Below are positions 16,897-24,926 of a DNA stretch of 64,000 nucleotides, piece after piece. A program made the translations under genes and the position numbers. The notes beneath the pieces were generated by a model, which was not told where the DNA came from, ran no database searches, and saw only the letters and a list, made by a program, of their open reading frames with translations. The DNA is taken from the NCBI RefSeq assembly GCF_004006665.1, contig NZ_QOCL01000003.1, forward strand, positions 310,001 to 374,000, in the 5' to 3' direction. The stretch comes from Halobacteriovorax sp. HLS. GTDB taxonomy: Bacteria > Bdellovibrionota > Bacteriovoracia > Bacteriovoracales > Bacteriovoracaceae. Every line of letters begins with the position of its first letter. Positions within the stretch are counted from its first letter, which is position 1.

Positions 16897-16972
16897 CAAC
16901 TCTCAAAAAAGAATTTTATCTGAGGCTAGAATCACAAGGTGTTGATATTGCGAAAAGGAGGCGTGTACCCTA
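16897..16972 (+). repeat. Long direct repeat, copy D (inverted core at its end)
   Basis: This is the second copy of the 77-base segment at 15980-16056, with the core at 16950-16968 in the same inverted orientation. It contains a detached copy of the transposase 3-prime end. On the minus strand its end is read through as the last 12 codons and stop of the kinase-like gene. Confidence 0.85.
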
Positions 16973-18227
16973 AAAAACACTTTTTGACATCAAATCTAGA
17001 TTTCAAGTTTTTCATGATGGTAAAAACACCTAAAATTTTTCGGTCCAGAAAGATAAATTGCGATGGGATCTTATCGATCTTAATTGTCTTACGTAACTTT
17101 TCGCCATATTTGATTAGTTGATCGGGAAGATCCGTCTCTCCCCAGTCGTAGTCATTACTTCTTAAGGGAGATGAAAGTAGAGTAATATACTCCCACAATA
17201 GATCCTTATCTATTTCTAAATTTGCTTTAGCATACTTTGAAAACTCATCTTGTATTTTGAAAAAACTTTCGCGATCTAATTCATAGCTAGAAGTTAAAAA
17301 TCCTTTGTAGAAGTTTAGTACTTCACTATCAAATTCAAGACATGCCCCAAAATCTATGAGGTAAGTACTAGCAAGGTCTTCGCTCACAAGGTAGTTTCCA
17401 CCATGAGAATCCGTTTGAACCAATGAGTAGACAAAAATTTCTTTTAGAAAGAGTTCAAATAACTTCATCCCTAGCTTATTTCTTTGCTCTTTGTTTTCTT
17501 CTAAAATAGGAACTTGGTTTATATGAATACCGTAAACTCTATCCATGCAAATTGAAGTGTTATTAGAATACTGATCATGAACTTGGGGTATTTTAAAAAA
17601 AGAATCGTCTAGTAGAGACTTATACTTATTCATGAGACTAATCTCTCTTTTGTAATCCATCTCTTTTCTTAGCACATCCTCAATTTCAAGAAAAACTTCG
17701 CTCGTATCAATTGAGCTTGGGAAGATATTTAGCATTTTAGCTAGAATTTTAATAAAATACATATCGGCGCCAATGGCCTTTTCTATTCCTAGGTATTGAA
17801 TTTTAAAGATAACTTCATTTTGGTTTTCCTTATGAACCGCTGAGTGTACTTGACCAATACTTGCAGCAGCAAGTGGTGTTTCAGAGATATCAAAGTGTGA
17901 GTGTGCTGTAGCTGATAGTTGTTTCTTAATAACTTCAAACTCTAAAAAGTGAGTTGATGATTGCAGTAGACGAAGTTTCTCATTAACACTTTCTGAAAAG
18001 TAATATTCTCCGTATTGAGAAATAAGCTGTCCGGCCTTGGTAATAGAACCTTTGTAATGGGATAGATCATCAACAAATTTCTGTGGATCAACTCCAATAA
18101 TTGATTCCAAGATCTTCTTAGGATCGTTCTTATTTTTTAAAATACTTAGTCCTGTTTTTAGACCGTAGTTTAATATAGAAGCGTTTCTTTTAAATAATCC
18201 ATTCTTGATCTTGTTAAGCTTTTTCAT
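16932..18227 (-). CDS. ABC1/UbiB-family atypical kinase-like protein, C-terminus supplied by a repeat
   Basis: The 431-residue protein has the ADCK/UbiB features: SITKAGQLISQYGEYY (the KxGQ motif, about residue 63), the Ala-rich nucleotide loop AAASIGQVHSAVH (about 120), VIFKIQYLG with the Lys, EKEMD-like helix KEMDYKREIS, QTDSHGGNYLV (catalytic loop) and YLIDFGACLEF (metal Asp). Such proteins support quinone biosynthesis or membrane lipid handling by an ATPase-like activity. The last 12 residues, GYTPPFRNINTL, are encoded by repeat copy D, so the native end was replaced. The conserved domain itself looks complete, so it may still work. Confidence 0.85.
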   Translation of the reverse strand: MKKLNKIKNGLFKRNASILNYGLKTGLSILKNKNDPKKILESIIGVDPQKFVDDLSHYKGSITKAGQLISQYGEYYFSESVNEKLRLLQSSTHFLEFEVIKKQLSATAHSHFDISETPLAAASIGQVHSAVHKENQNEVIFKIQYLGIEKAIGADMYFIKILAKMLNIFPSSIDTSEVFLEIEDVLRKEMDYKREISLMNKYKSLLDDSFFKIPQVHDQYSNNTSICMDRVYGIHINQVPILEENKEQRNKLGMKLFELFLKEIFVYSLVQTDSHGGNYLVSEDLASTYLIDFGACLEFDSEVLNFYKGFLTSSYELDRESFFKIQDEFSKYAKANLEIDKDLLWEYITLLSSPLRSNDYDWGETDLPDQLIKYGEKLRKTIKIDKIPSQFIFLDRKILGVFTIMKNLKSRFDVKKCFLGYTPPFRNINTL

Positions 18228-18426
18228 TTTATAAATTTAACATCTTTGAAGAATCCAAGCTCAAAAAAGCACAAATGTTCAAGTTATCGCTGCGCGCGTA
18301 TAGCTATAACCCTAAAAATACTGCTATGTGGCTAAAATCTTTTCTTAAAACTAGGGTGAGTTTATAGCTAATCTCAATTAGTTATGAAATAATCTATCAA
18401 ATTGAATATTTTTAAAGGATTAAAAA

Positions 18427-18759
18427 ATGGCAGAAGAAGCAAAAGGTTTAAAAAAACCAGTTAAATTAAAATCAGATCTAGCGTCAATGTTAGGTGAAAC
18501 AGAATTACCAAGAACAGAGATCACTAAAAGACTTTGGGATTATATCAAAGCAAATAAGCTTCAAACTAAAACTGAAAATGGTGCTGCTGAAAATGCAGGA
18601 AAGTATATTGTTGCTGATTCAACTTTACTACCAATCTTCAAGAACACTAAATCAACTAGTAAGTCTGGAAAGTTAACTGATCTTACTAATATGAAAGAAG
18701 GTGAAACTATCAATATGATGCAAATGGCAGCTGTTGTTGGTGCAAATATCGAGAAATAA
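18427..18759 (+). CDS. SWIB/MDM2-domain protein
   Basis: This 110-residue protein matches the SWIB/MDM2 fold. After a basic N-terminus comes LPRTEITKRLWDYIKANKLQ (about residues 29-48), the domain core, then ADSTLLPIFK at the end of the groove. SWIB domains are best known in eukaryotic chromatin remodelling, but stand-alone bacterial versions occur in Chlamydiae and some other phyla. The bacterial role is unclear; DNA-associated function is inferred. AAAGGA precedes the ATG and the gene appears to be monocistronic or weakly linked to the next one. Confidence 0.85.
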   Translation: MAEEAKGLKKPVKLKSDLASMLGETELPRTEITKRLWDYIKANKLQTKTENGAAENAGKYIVADSTLLPIFKNTKSTSKSGKLTDLTNMKEGETINMMQMAAVVGANIEK

Positions 18760-18771
18760 TTTCAATACTAG

Positions 18772-18803
18772 GGCCAGTTGAGCTCTTTAAGAGTAGGCTG
18801 GCC
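18772..18803 (+). terminator. Hairpin between the SWIB and YcgN-like genes
   Basis: GGCCAG (18772-18777) pairs with CTGGCC (18798-18803), and CTCTT/AAGAG forms an inner stem. There is no T run after it and the next ATG lies only two bases downstream. It could act as a weak terminator or mask the ribosome binding site of the next gene. Confidence 0.4.
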
Positions 18804-18805
18804 GT

Positions 18806-19237
18806 ATGTTTTGGAAAGATAAGAAATTAGATCAATTTACTAATGATGAATGGGAATCTCTCTGTGATGGTTGTGGCAAATGCTGTTTACTAAAGCTTGA
18901 AGACCCTGACACTATGGAAATTGCTTATACCGCCTGTAGCTGTGATCAGCTTGATACCGATAAAATTCAATGTAAGCAGTATGCATCGAGAAGCCTTGTA
19001 GTACCTGAATGCTTGCAAATTACACCTAAAAATATTGCTCAGCTAACTTACTTACCTAGTACTTGCTCTTATAAACTTATTCATGAAGGAAAGGATCTTC
19101 CCGAGTGGCACCATCTTGTCTGTGGTGATGCTCAGAGAATTCATGAAATAGGCAGATCTATTAAGGATTACTGTGTTCCTGTCTCCCGTGTCGCTGAAGA
19201 AGATTGGGTCGATCTCATCGTTGAAATTGAAGATTAA
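18806..19237 (+). CDS. YcgN-family (UPF0260) Cys-cluster protein
   Basis: The 143-residue protein matches the UPF0260/YcgN family. Its N-terminal WESLCDGCGKCCLLKLED has the CxxCxxCC cluster (about residues 22-29). Further conserved pieces are ACSCDQLD, CxxY, TCSYKLIHEGKDLPEWHHLV with CGD, and VPVSRVAEEDWVDLIV. The CxxCxxCC cluster suggests zinc or iron-sulfur binding, but the biochemical role of the family is not established. Length is normal. It is followed by mepA after about 40 bases. Confidence 0.92.
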   Translation: MFWKDKKLDQFTNDEWESLCDGCGKCCLLKLEDPDTMEIAYTACSCDQLDTDKIQCKQYASRSLVVPECLQITPKNIAQLTYLPSTCSYKLIHEGKDLPEWHHLVCGDAQRIHEIGRSIKDYCVPVSRVAEEDWVDLIVEIED

Positions 19238-19280
19238 TTATTAGTAGTCTTTATAGGAAAATCCTTGTTAGAATTTCCTT

Positions 19281-19979
19281 ATGAAAATATTTACTAAAAT
19301 AATACTCCCTTTATCCTTTATGACCTCTGTATTTGCTTCTACTCCAATTGGCTATTACTCAAAAGGTAAAATTGAAAATTCTCAGTCTATAGACCAATTT
19401 AGCGGACACTTTGAAAAGTTGTTTAGAGGTAGATCGAACCTTTATGCTACTGAGTATCTTCTGAGTGATGTTGTTACTATAGCTGAAGATATTAAATCTA
19501 ACTTCTCTGACGTTGAAAAGTTGCAGATTGGGGATATTTCTTCTCTTAATGGAGGCAATATTCCTCGCCATGCTTCTCATCAAAATGGACTTGATATAGA
19601 TATAGTTTATTTAAGGGTAAATAAAACTCCTCAAAGTACAACTAATCCCGAGTGGGGGGAAGACTTTACGAATGGTAAAAAAGTTTCTAAGAACTTTTCT
19701 GTCCAGAGAAATTGGAAGCTCTTTACTAATATCGTATCTATGGGAAATGTTGGGCGTATTTTTGTCGATTGGAGTGTGAAGACTAAGTTTTGCGAAATTC
19801 ATGGAACAAGTCAGGATCCTTTAGTTAAAGAAACACTAAGAAGATTAAGGCCTGCTAAGTATCATAAGACTCACTTTCATCTTAGGTTAGAATGTCCTAA
19901 AGATGCGCCTAAGTGCAGAAAGCAAGATCCTCCTGCAAATAATACAGGTTGTAACAATATGGAAGTAGATTCTCTATAG
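19281..19979 (+). CDS. mepA: Penicillin-insensitive murein endopeptidase MepA
   Basis: MepA is a periplasmic zinc peptidase that cuts D-Ala-meso-DAP cross-links in peptidoglycan. This 232-residue protein has a signal peptide (KIILPLSFMTSVFAS), the zinc motif RHASHQNGLDIDIVY (about residues 93-107; His and Asp ligands) and the HKTHFHLRLECP motif near residue 196 with HxH. The C-terminal CxxxxPPANNTGC could be disulfide-bonded. It converges on a periplasmic amidase with stop codons overlapping by six bases. Both hydrolases would serve cell-wall remodelling, or prey-wall attack in a predator. Confidence 0.92.
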   Translation: MKIFTKIILPLSFMTSVFASTPIGYYSKGKIENSQSIDQFSGHFEKLFRGRSNLYATEYLLSDVVTIAEDIKSNFSDVEKLQIGDISSLNGGNIPRHASHQNGLDIDIVYLRVNKTPQSTTNPEWGEDFTNGKKVSKNFSVQRNWKLFTNIVSMGNVGRIFVDWSVKTKFCEIHGTSQDPLVKETLRRLRPAKYHKTHFHLRLECPKDAPKCRKQDPPANNTGCNNMEVDSL

Positions 19980-20726
19980 TAGGGGTGGTCTCTTCTTTAC
20001 TTTGCCGAAGTAGTCTTCAACACCTTGAGCGATTGCTTTAGCATATTCTTTTTGAAATTTCTTTGTGCTCATTATTTTTAATTCTTTTTGATTAGAAATA
20101 AATCCAACTTCTAGTAAAATGGCCGGTCTCTTACTTAATGCCATGACGTAGAATAGGGCCGGTTTAACACCCCTGTCGATCATACCATACTTCTTAGGTA
20201 GAACTTTCGATAGTCTGTTATGAATTTTTCCTGATAGCTTTCGAGAGCTTGGTGCTGTTCGATCAATAACTAAGTCTGCAAGAATTTTATTTATAATAAC
20301 TTGCTCACCTTGTGAGTTCTTATTTTCTACTTCTTCGACTTTCTTAACAGCTGCATCATCATGATTATCTAAGTAGAATGTCTCAAATCCCCTTGATGAT
20401 CTTGATGTTGATCCATTGATATGAATTGAGATAAAGATATCTGCCTTTATTTTGTCTGCTAGAGCTGCCCTTTGTTCAAGGGTAAGTGTTCTGTCTACAC
20501 TTCTTGTTAGGTACGCATTGTGATTTTTAGAGATAAGCTTGTGGGCCTCTTTAGCAATGGAAAGAGCAATATCTTTTTCGCACACAATTTTTAGGGTTTT
20601 CTTTACCCAGTACTTTCCTTTTGCGCCACAATCTTCTCCACCATGACCAGGGTCAATGAGTATAGACTTAGCACTGGAGTTATCCAGGGAAATTAGAAGA
20701 AAAAAGAACAGAGTAATGAATTTCAT
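19974..20726 (-). CDS. N-acetylmuramoyl-L-alanine amidase (Amidase_3 family)
   Basis: This enzyme cleaves the bond between muramic acid and the stem peptide. The 250-residue product has a signal peptide (FITLFFFLLISLDNSSA), ILIDPGHGGEDCG (first zinc His), EKDIALSIAKEAHKLI (Glu ligand), IFISIHINGS (second His) and AILLEVGFISN (catalytic Glu), all diagnostic of AmiABC-type amidases. There is no AMIN domain. I start at the ATG at 20726 because the signal peptide begins there; an in-frame ATG at 20765 adds 13 unlikely residues. Neither start has a clear ribosome binding site. Confidence 0.93.
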   Translation of the reverse strand: MKFITLFFFLLISLDNSSAKSILIDPGHGGEDCGAKGKYWVKKTLKIVCEKDIALSIAKEAHKLISKNHNAYLTRSVDRTLTLEQRAALADKIKADIFISIHINGSTSRSSRGFETFYLDNHDDAAVKKVEEVENKNSQGEQVIINKILADLVIDRTAPSSRKLSGKIHNRLSKVLPKKYGMIDRGVKPALFYVMALSKRPAILLEVGFISNQKELKIMSTKKFQKEYAKAIAQGVEDYFGKVKKRPPLL

Positions 20727-20795
20727 TAGATTTATTTTAATGTAAAATTCAACTTGTTGAAACATTTTATTTTAATTTAATGATATAATATCACT

Positions 20796-22055
20796 ATGAG
20801 TTACATATTAGTCAATAAGAACGAATCCCATTCTAAGGCCATCTCACTACAGTTAAAAACTAAGTTCAGTATCGATATTATACTTTATACAACTCTAGAG
20901 CAGGCAAGGGGTATGTTGGAAATTCTTCCTGATATTAAGGGAGTTCTTTTACTCGCCTCAGTTTCAGCAAGTGATATGGAGTACTTTCTAAAAAAGACAG
21001 AATCTCTCGATTTTAAATTGATAGTTCCTAGAGAGCAACCCTCAGGTGAAAAATGTACTTTATGGGAAACAAATGAAGATCTAATTGACTTCATTGCCGA
21101 GCAGGAAAAGACTGAGCAGTCTACTGAGGGTGACTTTTGTAAGTTTCCTGTCAGTCATCTCAATATATTAAAGAGCGCTCCCGTGGATTACTATCTCATG
21201 ATTGGAGACAATAGGAAATTTCTCAAAGTGATAAATAAATCAGATAGTGATTTTCAAGAAGCACTTTCAAAAGTACATGCTCGAAAAATTAAGTATCTCT
21301 ACGTTCATAATGAAGATGTACCAATGATGCTTAAGAGTGTTGAGAAAATCTTTCATGACACTTCTGTCAAGAAGAAAGAAGTCGACTTTATTAAGGTTCA
21401 GGAGGAAGTCTACGGGCTCATGCAAAGTGTAGGACTATCTGAGTCAGCTCTTAATTTAGCTCAAGAATCTATTGAGGGAATTACCGATAGACTTAGCTCT
21501 AGTAAAGATACTAAGAAGCTATTAAATAGCCTATATGTTAATTCAACAAGTAAGTCCTATCAGTTAACGTATATGACCGCGGTAGTTAGTGTAAATCTTC
21601 TTTCTCAGTTTAGCTGGAGTACTAAGGAGATGAGAGTCGCCCTTATTAATGCTGCTTTCTTTAATGATATTAAGCTAGAGGGTGATGATGTTTTTCATCG
21701 CAATCTTGAGTCCATTAAAAATATAAAGGGGACCAAGAATATAGAGATACTCGAGCATGCTAGCAAAACAGCTGAATTCTTAGAAAAGACAAGTCTTTCA
21801 CAATTGCAGCAGACGTGTAAGATTGTTAGAGAGCATCATGGTGAGCGTAGTGGCGTAGGCTTTAGTTATAACCTCTCAGGAATATCTAAGTTGTCAGATA
21901 TCTTTATCGTAAGTGAGGAATTCTGTATCGATATGATTCACGCAAAAGGTGGGAAAATTAATATAGGCAATATTTTGAAATCCATTTCCCAGAGATACTC
22001 TGGGAAGTTTGTAAATGAGTACTGCCAAGCTCTTTTAAATATCTTTAAGGGCTAG
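20796..22055 (+). CDS. Degenerate HD-GYP-type protein with receiver-like N-terminus
   Basis: The 419-residue protein has an N-terminal region of about 110 residues resembling a decayed receiver domain, a middle segment like those preceding HD-GYP domains, and a C-terminal HD-GYP-like domain. There INAAFFNDIKLEG stands where HDIG-type residues are expected, ILEHASKTAEFLE matches the helix that follows, and IVREHHGERSGVGFSY matches HHExxDGxGYP. The HD metal dyad is NDIK and GYP is altered, so cyclic-di-GMP hydrolysis is unlikely. It may bind a ligand or partner instead. It starts 30 bases from the divergent amidase. Confidence 0.75.
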   Translation: MSYILVNKNESHSKAISLQLKTKFSIDIILYTTLEQARGMLEILPDIKGVLLLASVSASDMEYFLKKTESLDFKLIVPREQPSGEKCTLWETNEDLIDFIAEQEKTEQSTEGDFCKFPVSHLNILKSAPVDYYLMIGDNRKFLKVINKSDSDFQEALSKVHARKIKYLYVHNEDVPMMLKSVEKIFHDTSVKKKEVDFIKVQEEVYGLMQSVGLSESALNLAQESIEGITDRLSSSKDTKKLLNSLYVNSTSKSYQLTYMTAVVSVNLLSQFSWSTKEMRVALINAAFFNDIKLEGDDVFHRNLESIKNIKGTKNIEILEHASKTAEFLEKTSLSQLQQTCKIVREHHGERSGVGFSYNLSGISKLSDIFIVSEEFCIDMIHAKGGKINIGNILKSISQRYSGKFVNEYCQALLNIFKG

Positions 22056-22812
22056 TTAGAAGTTTTAGGTTCTCGTGCCATCCCCATCCTTGAACCTTTC
22101 TGCCTTTCAAGTGGTCTGTGTATTCGAGCTTTATCCATCCTTTTTTCTGATCTAGCTTGGTAAGAACTTGATTAGGAGAAATTGTCATTAGTACTTTAGA
22201 CTTTGGAGAGTTTAAATCTCTAATATTTACGAACTTCGTCGTAACGTACTGGTCTAGTTTCTTTATAGCTTTGATTTCTGTGTTAATTTTCGCTGGTGCC
22301 TGAATAGTTACTGTTTTAGGTTCTGAAAATAATAAGGGGCCTAGAACCATTCCAAACAGAAGACAAATGGCCATGACTACATATAGGTAGTTACGTTTTT
22401 CTTTAATGAGTTCAAAACGAGTCTTCGTAATTTCTACATTAATATCCTGATCAAGTTTGTTCATTTCTTCAAAGTGAGTTAAATCTTCTAATTTCTTTTG
22501 AAGACCTTCAATTTGTTGAGGAAGCTCTGAGAGAGTTTCTAAAGTTTGAGTAAGTTTCTCATTCTTTTGTCTCTCTAATCTTAGAAATTCATTATTAATT
22601 GAGGCATCTGTAGGATAGTATTCAGTAGTAATCTGTTGGAACTGTGTCTTCGTCTGACTTATAGGTTTACCAATTTCGTTTGATAATAGGCTCGAGAGTC
22701 CCTTTGCCGGTGCGTCGAGTGTATTCTTTTGTAAAATTGAAGAAAGAGATTTTCCTCCAAGAGGTGTGTCTTCAATTGTTTCTTTGACCATGTCTTGAAT
22801 ATTATCTTTCAT
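22045..22812 (-). CDS. Membrane protein with coiled coil and periplasmic SH3-like domain
   Basis: This 255-residue protein has a cytoplasmic N-terminal half with a long predicted coiled coil (about residues 75-135), one membrane span (YLYVVMAICLLFGMVLGPLL, about 142-161) and a C-terminal domain of the bacterial SH3 type: TKFVNIRDLNSPKSKVLMTI, then GWIKLEY and VQGWGWHENLKLL. Such SH3 domains often bind peptidoglycan or peptides in the periplasm. A link between a cytoplasmic oligomer and the cell wall is inferred. It overlaps the convergent HD-GYP-like gene by 11 bases. Confidence 0.75.
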   Translation of the reverse strand: MKDNIQDMVKETIEDTPLGGKSLSSILQKNTLDAPAKGLSSLLSNEIGKPISQTKTQFQQITTEYYPTDASINNEFLRLERQKNEKLTQTLETLSELPQQIEGLQKKLEDLTHFEEMNKLDQDINVEITKTRFELIKEKRNYLYVVMAICLLFGMVLGPLLFSEPKTVTIQAPAKINTEIKAIKKLDQYVTTKFVNIRDLNSPKSKVLMTISPNQVLTKLDQKKGWIKLEYTDHLKGRKVQGWGWHENLKLLTSP

Positions 22813-22868
22813 AACGTCCCTGTTAGAAAAAGTTGTATGTGTGAAAATATTCTATCTACTTAGATTTA

Positions 22869-23852
22869 CTATGGCAAATCTTTTGCGACCACAATCAATG
22901 CGGCCCTTTCTCCAATTCTAACTTTACGATTAGGAAAGAGGATTTTTGATCCATCTTCTTTCGCTATGAAATCTCCATCATTATTAAAACAAATGAGCTG
23001 CTCTTTATCAAAGCTTGTAAAGTTTGGCGCGGTATCACTGAAGCTAAATTCAATGCTCTCAGCTCTCTTGTCTATGAGATCTGTAATAATGTAAGTTTCA
23101 ATATTGTCCAAGTCGGTATGGTGTTTATAGGTTCCATCTATATACTGCCTAAGGGTTAGCTCAGTTTGTTCGAAGTCCTCTTTTTTATTTTCACCAAAAG
23201 GTCGAACCTTGCCTAGTTCAATAGTGTAGGAAGTCGCACCAAAAAGTTTTGCGCTGTGATAGGAGAAGGTCGTGGCCTCTCCATCATTAAAGATAACGGC
23301 CCTAACTCCTAGGTCGCTCAAAAAAGCGAGTTGTGATTTGTCGACATTCTTATCCATAGCTGAAGGGAATATAGCAAACTTTTCAATTTCAGAATCTCTT
23401 ATCGCTGTATGTAGGTCATAGTGAAACTTGCGAGAACCTTCTTTAAAAAAGCTTTCGACACAATTAATCAGCACTTGTGCTCTTTGTGTTTCGTAATTAC
23501 TTGATTTTCCTTCTAATGCCCCAGCAAATAGACGATTAAGATTTTCTTCACAAAATCTCTTTTCAATATTTATCGCTCTAGGGTTACCAAAAATAAAAAG
23601 GATATGTTTTTGTGACTTTATCTTTTCATAGTAAAAGTCTTGTACGATATTGCTTAAAATCTCAATTGGTGCCGTCTCATTTCCATGAATTGCGCAGCTT
23701 AAGATGACTTGTTCGTTAGATACTGTCCTTGGTTTATATTCGAGAACTCCAGTGTCATGTACAATCAATTGAAATTGATCAGTGTCCTTCCAAACAAATG
23801 ATTTCTCAATTGATTGTTCATTATCTTGTGTCCATTTTAAAAAATTATCCAT
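22869..23852 (-). CDS. astE: Succinylglutamate desuccinylase / aspartoacylase family protein (AstE-like)
   Basis: The 327 residues align well with AstE, which releases succinate from N-succinylglutamate in arginine catabolism. The zinc site is visible: CAIHGNETAPIEIL (His and Glu, about residues 52-65) and HYDLHTAIRDS (third ligand His). FIFGNPRAI, RFCEENLNRLF and the late YTIELGKVRPFG (catalytic Glu region) are AstE-type. No other ast genes lie nearby, so the physiological substrate could differ. It is in a run of minus-strand genes, three bases from the MBL-fold gene. Confidence 0.82.
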   Translation of the reverse strand: MDNFLKWTQDNEQSIEKSFVWKDTDQFQLIVHDTGVLEYKPRTVSNEQVILSCAIHGNETAPIEILSNIVQDFYYEKIKSQKHILFIFGNPRAINIEKRFCEENLNRLFAGALEGKSSNYETQRAQVLINCVESFFKEGSRKFHYDLHTAIRDSEIEKFAIFPSAMDKNVDKSQLAFLSDLGVRAVIFNDGEATTFSYHSAKLFGATSYTIELGKVRPFGENKKEDFEQTELTLRQYIDGTYKHHTDLDNIETYIITDLIDKRAESIEFSFSDTAPNFTSFDKEQLICFNNDGDFIAKEDGSKILFPNRKVRIGERAALIVVAKDLP

Positions 23853-23855
23853 AAC

Positions 23856-24872
23856 TTACTCAATCCTAAACTGCTGACCAAACTCCGGAGCAATGAAGCT
23901 CTTGTGATCAATTTTATATTTTTCCAAAGCCAGCTTTAACTCTTTGATAGGAGTGTCAATGGCCTCATCAGTTAATTGAAATGTTCCAAAGTGCATACCG
24001 ATGCTAAATTTAGACTTTAGATCTATATGAGATTTAACCGCTTCTTCAGGGTTCATGTGTTGAGACTTCATAAACCATCTTGGCTCATATGCTCCAATTG
24101 GAAGAAGTGATATATCCATTGGACCGTAAACTTCTTGTTGTTCTTTAAAATGCTGCGAGTAACCTGTATCACTAGCAAAATAGATATTCTTTGAATGGTT
24201 TTTTATTATAAAGGAACCCCAAAGAGTTTTATTTCTATCAAAGAGGCCGCGGGCCGACCAGTGCTGACACTCTACAAAATGGTATTCAATATTTGAAAAT
24301 GTTACCGACTCTCTCCAGCCTAATGATGTAATATTTTTTAGACCATTATCTTTTAAGAGTAGATCTACTCCTAGACCTACTATAAACCTTGGTTCATGGT
24401 CGCGGCCTAGCTTTTTTAATGTATCAATATCCAAATGATCATAGTGATTATGGCCTATCAGAACAATATCGATAGGAGGTAAGTCTTCATACTTTACCCC
24501 TGGCAGTCTTGTTCGCTGTGGACCGACCCAGCTAAAAGGGGAAACTCTTCTAGACCACACTGGATCGGTTAGTATATTGACTCCATCAATTTGAATTAAG
24601 AAAGTAGAGTGATTAATAAAGGTGAGTACAACTCCCTTATTTACCCGTTGTTCTTTGATTTTAACTGGGTTTACTTTGATTTCTTCTGGCCACTGCTGCC
24701 TTTTTCCTGAAAATTTCCATTTTAGTAAATCACTAAAAGACTTGTTAATCTTTTGATTCTTATAATGAAAATTCTCTCCATCATAGTAATCTGAAACTGG
24801 TCCTTTGTATGACGGCCCGCCGACGCAGGAAGATAAAATTAATATTGTAATTAGCGTAGTAAATAACTTCAA
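23856..24872 (-). CDS. MBL-fold lipoprotein, NAPE-PLD-like
   Basis: The 338-residue product has a lipobox (ILILSSCVGG, Cys near residue 16) and a metallo-beta-lactamase fold. TFINHSTFLIQIDGVNILTD, VLIGHNHYDHLDIDTL (the HxHxDH metal motif, about residue 139) and LPIGAYEPRWFMKSQHMNPE are hallmarks of the N-acyl-phosphatidylethanolamine phospholipase D branch. FASDTGYSQHF and GMHFGTFQLTDE carry further ligands. As an envelope lipoprotein it may act on lipids; the true substrate is unknown. Confidence 0.85.
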   Translation of the reverse strand: MKLFTTLITILILSSCVGGPSYKGPVSDYYDGENFHYKNQKINKSFSDLLKWKFSGKRQQWPEEIKVNPVKIKEQRVNKGVVLTFINHSTFLIQIDGVNILTDPVWSRRVSPFSWVGPQRTRLPGVKYEDLPPIDIVLIGHNHYDHLDIDTLKKLGRDHEPRFIVGLGVDLLLKDNGLKNITSLGWRESVTFSNIEYHFVECQHWSARGLFDRNKTLWGSFIIKNHSKNIYFASDTGYSQHFKEQQEVYGPMDISLLPIGAYEPRWFMKSQHMNPEEAVKSHIDLKSKFSIGMHFGTFQLTDEAIDTPIKELKLALEKYKIDHKSFIAPEFGQQFRIE

Positions 24873-24926
24873 ATATACTCCTTAGCAGTGGAGTATACTC
24901 ATAAAAAAATTAGACGTCCATTGTCG

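Noticed and set aside
14408-16968. CRISPR array
   Set aside because: Only four copies of the repeat exist, in both orientations and hundreds of bases apart, with genes between them and no cas genes.
13781-16972. Integrated prophage
   Set aside because: The ORF6N remnant and transposase are mobile-element genes, but no phage structural, lysis or integrase genes and no attachment sites are visible.
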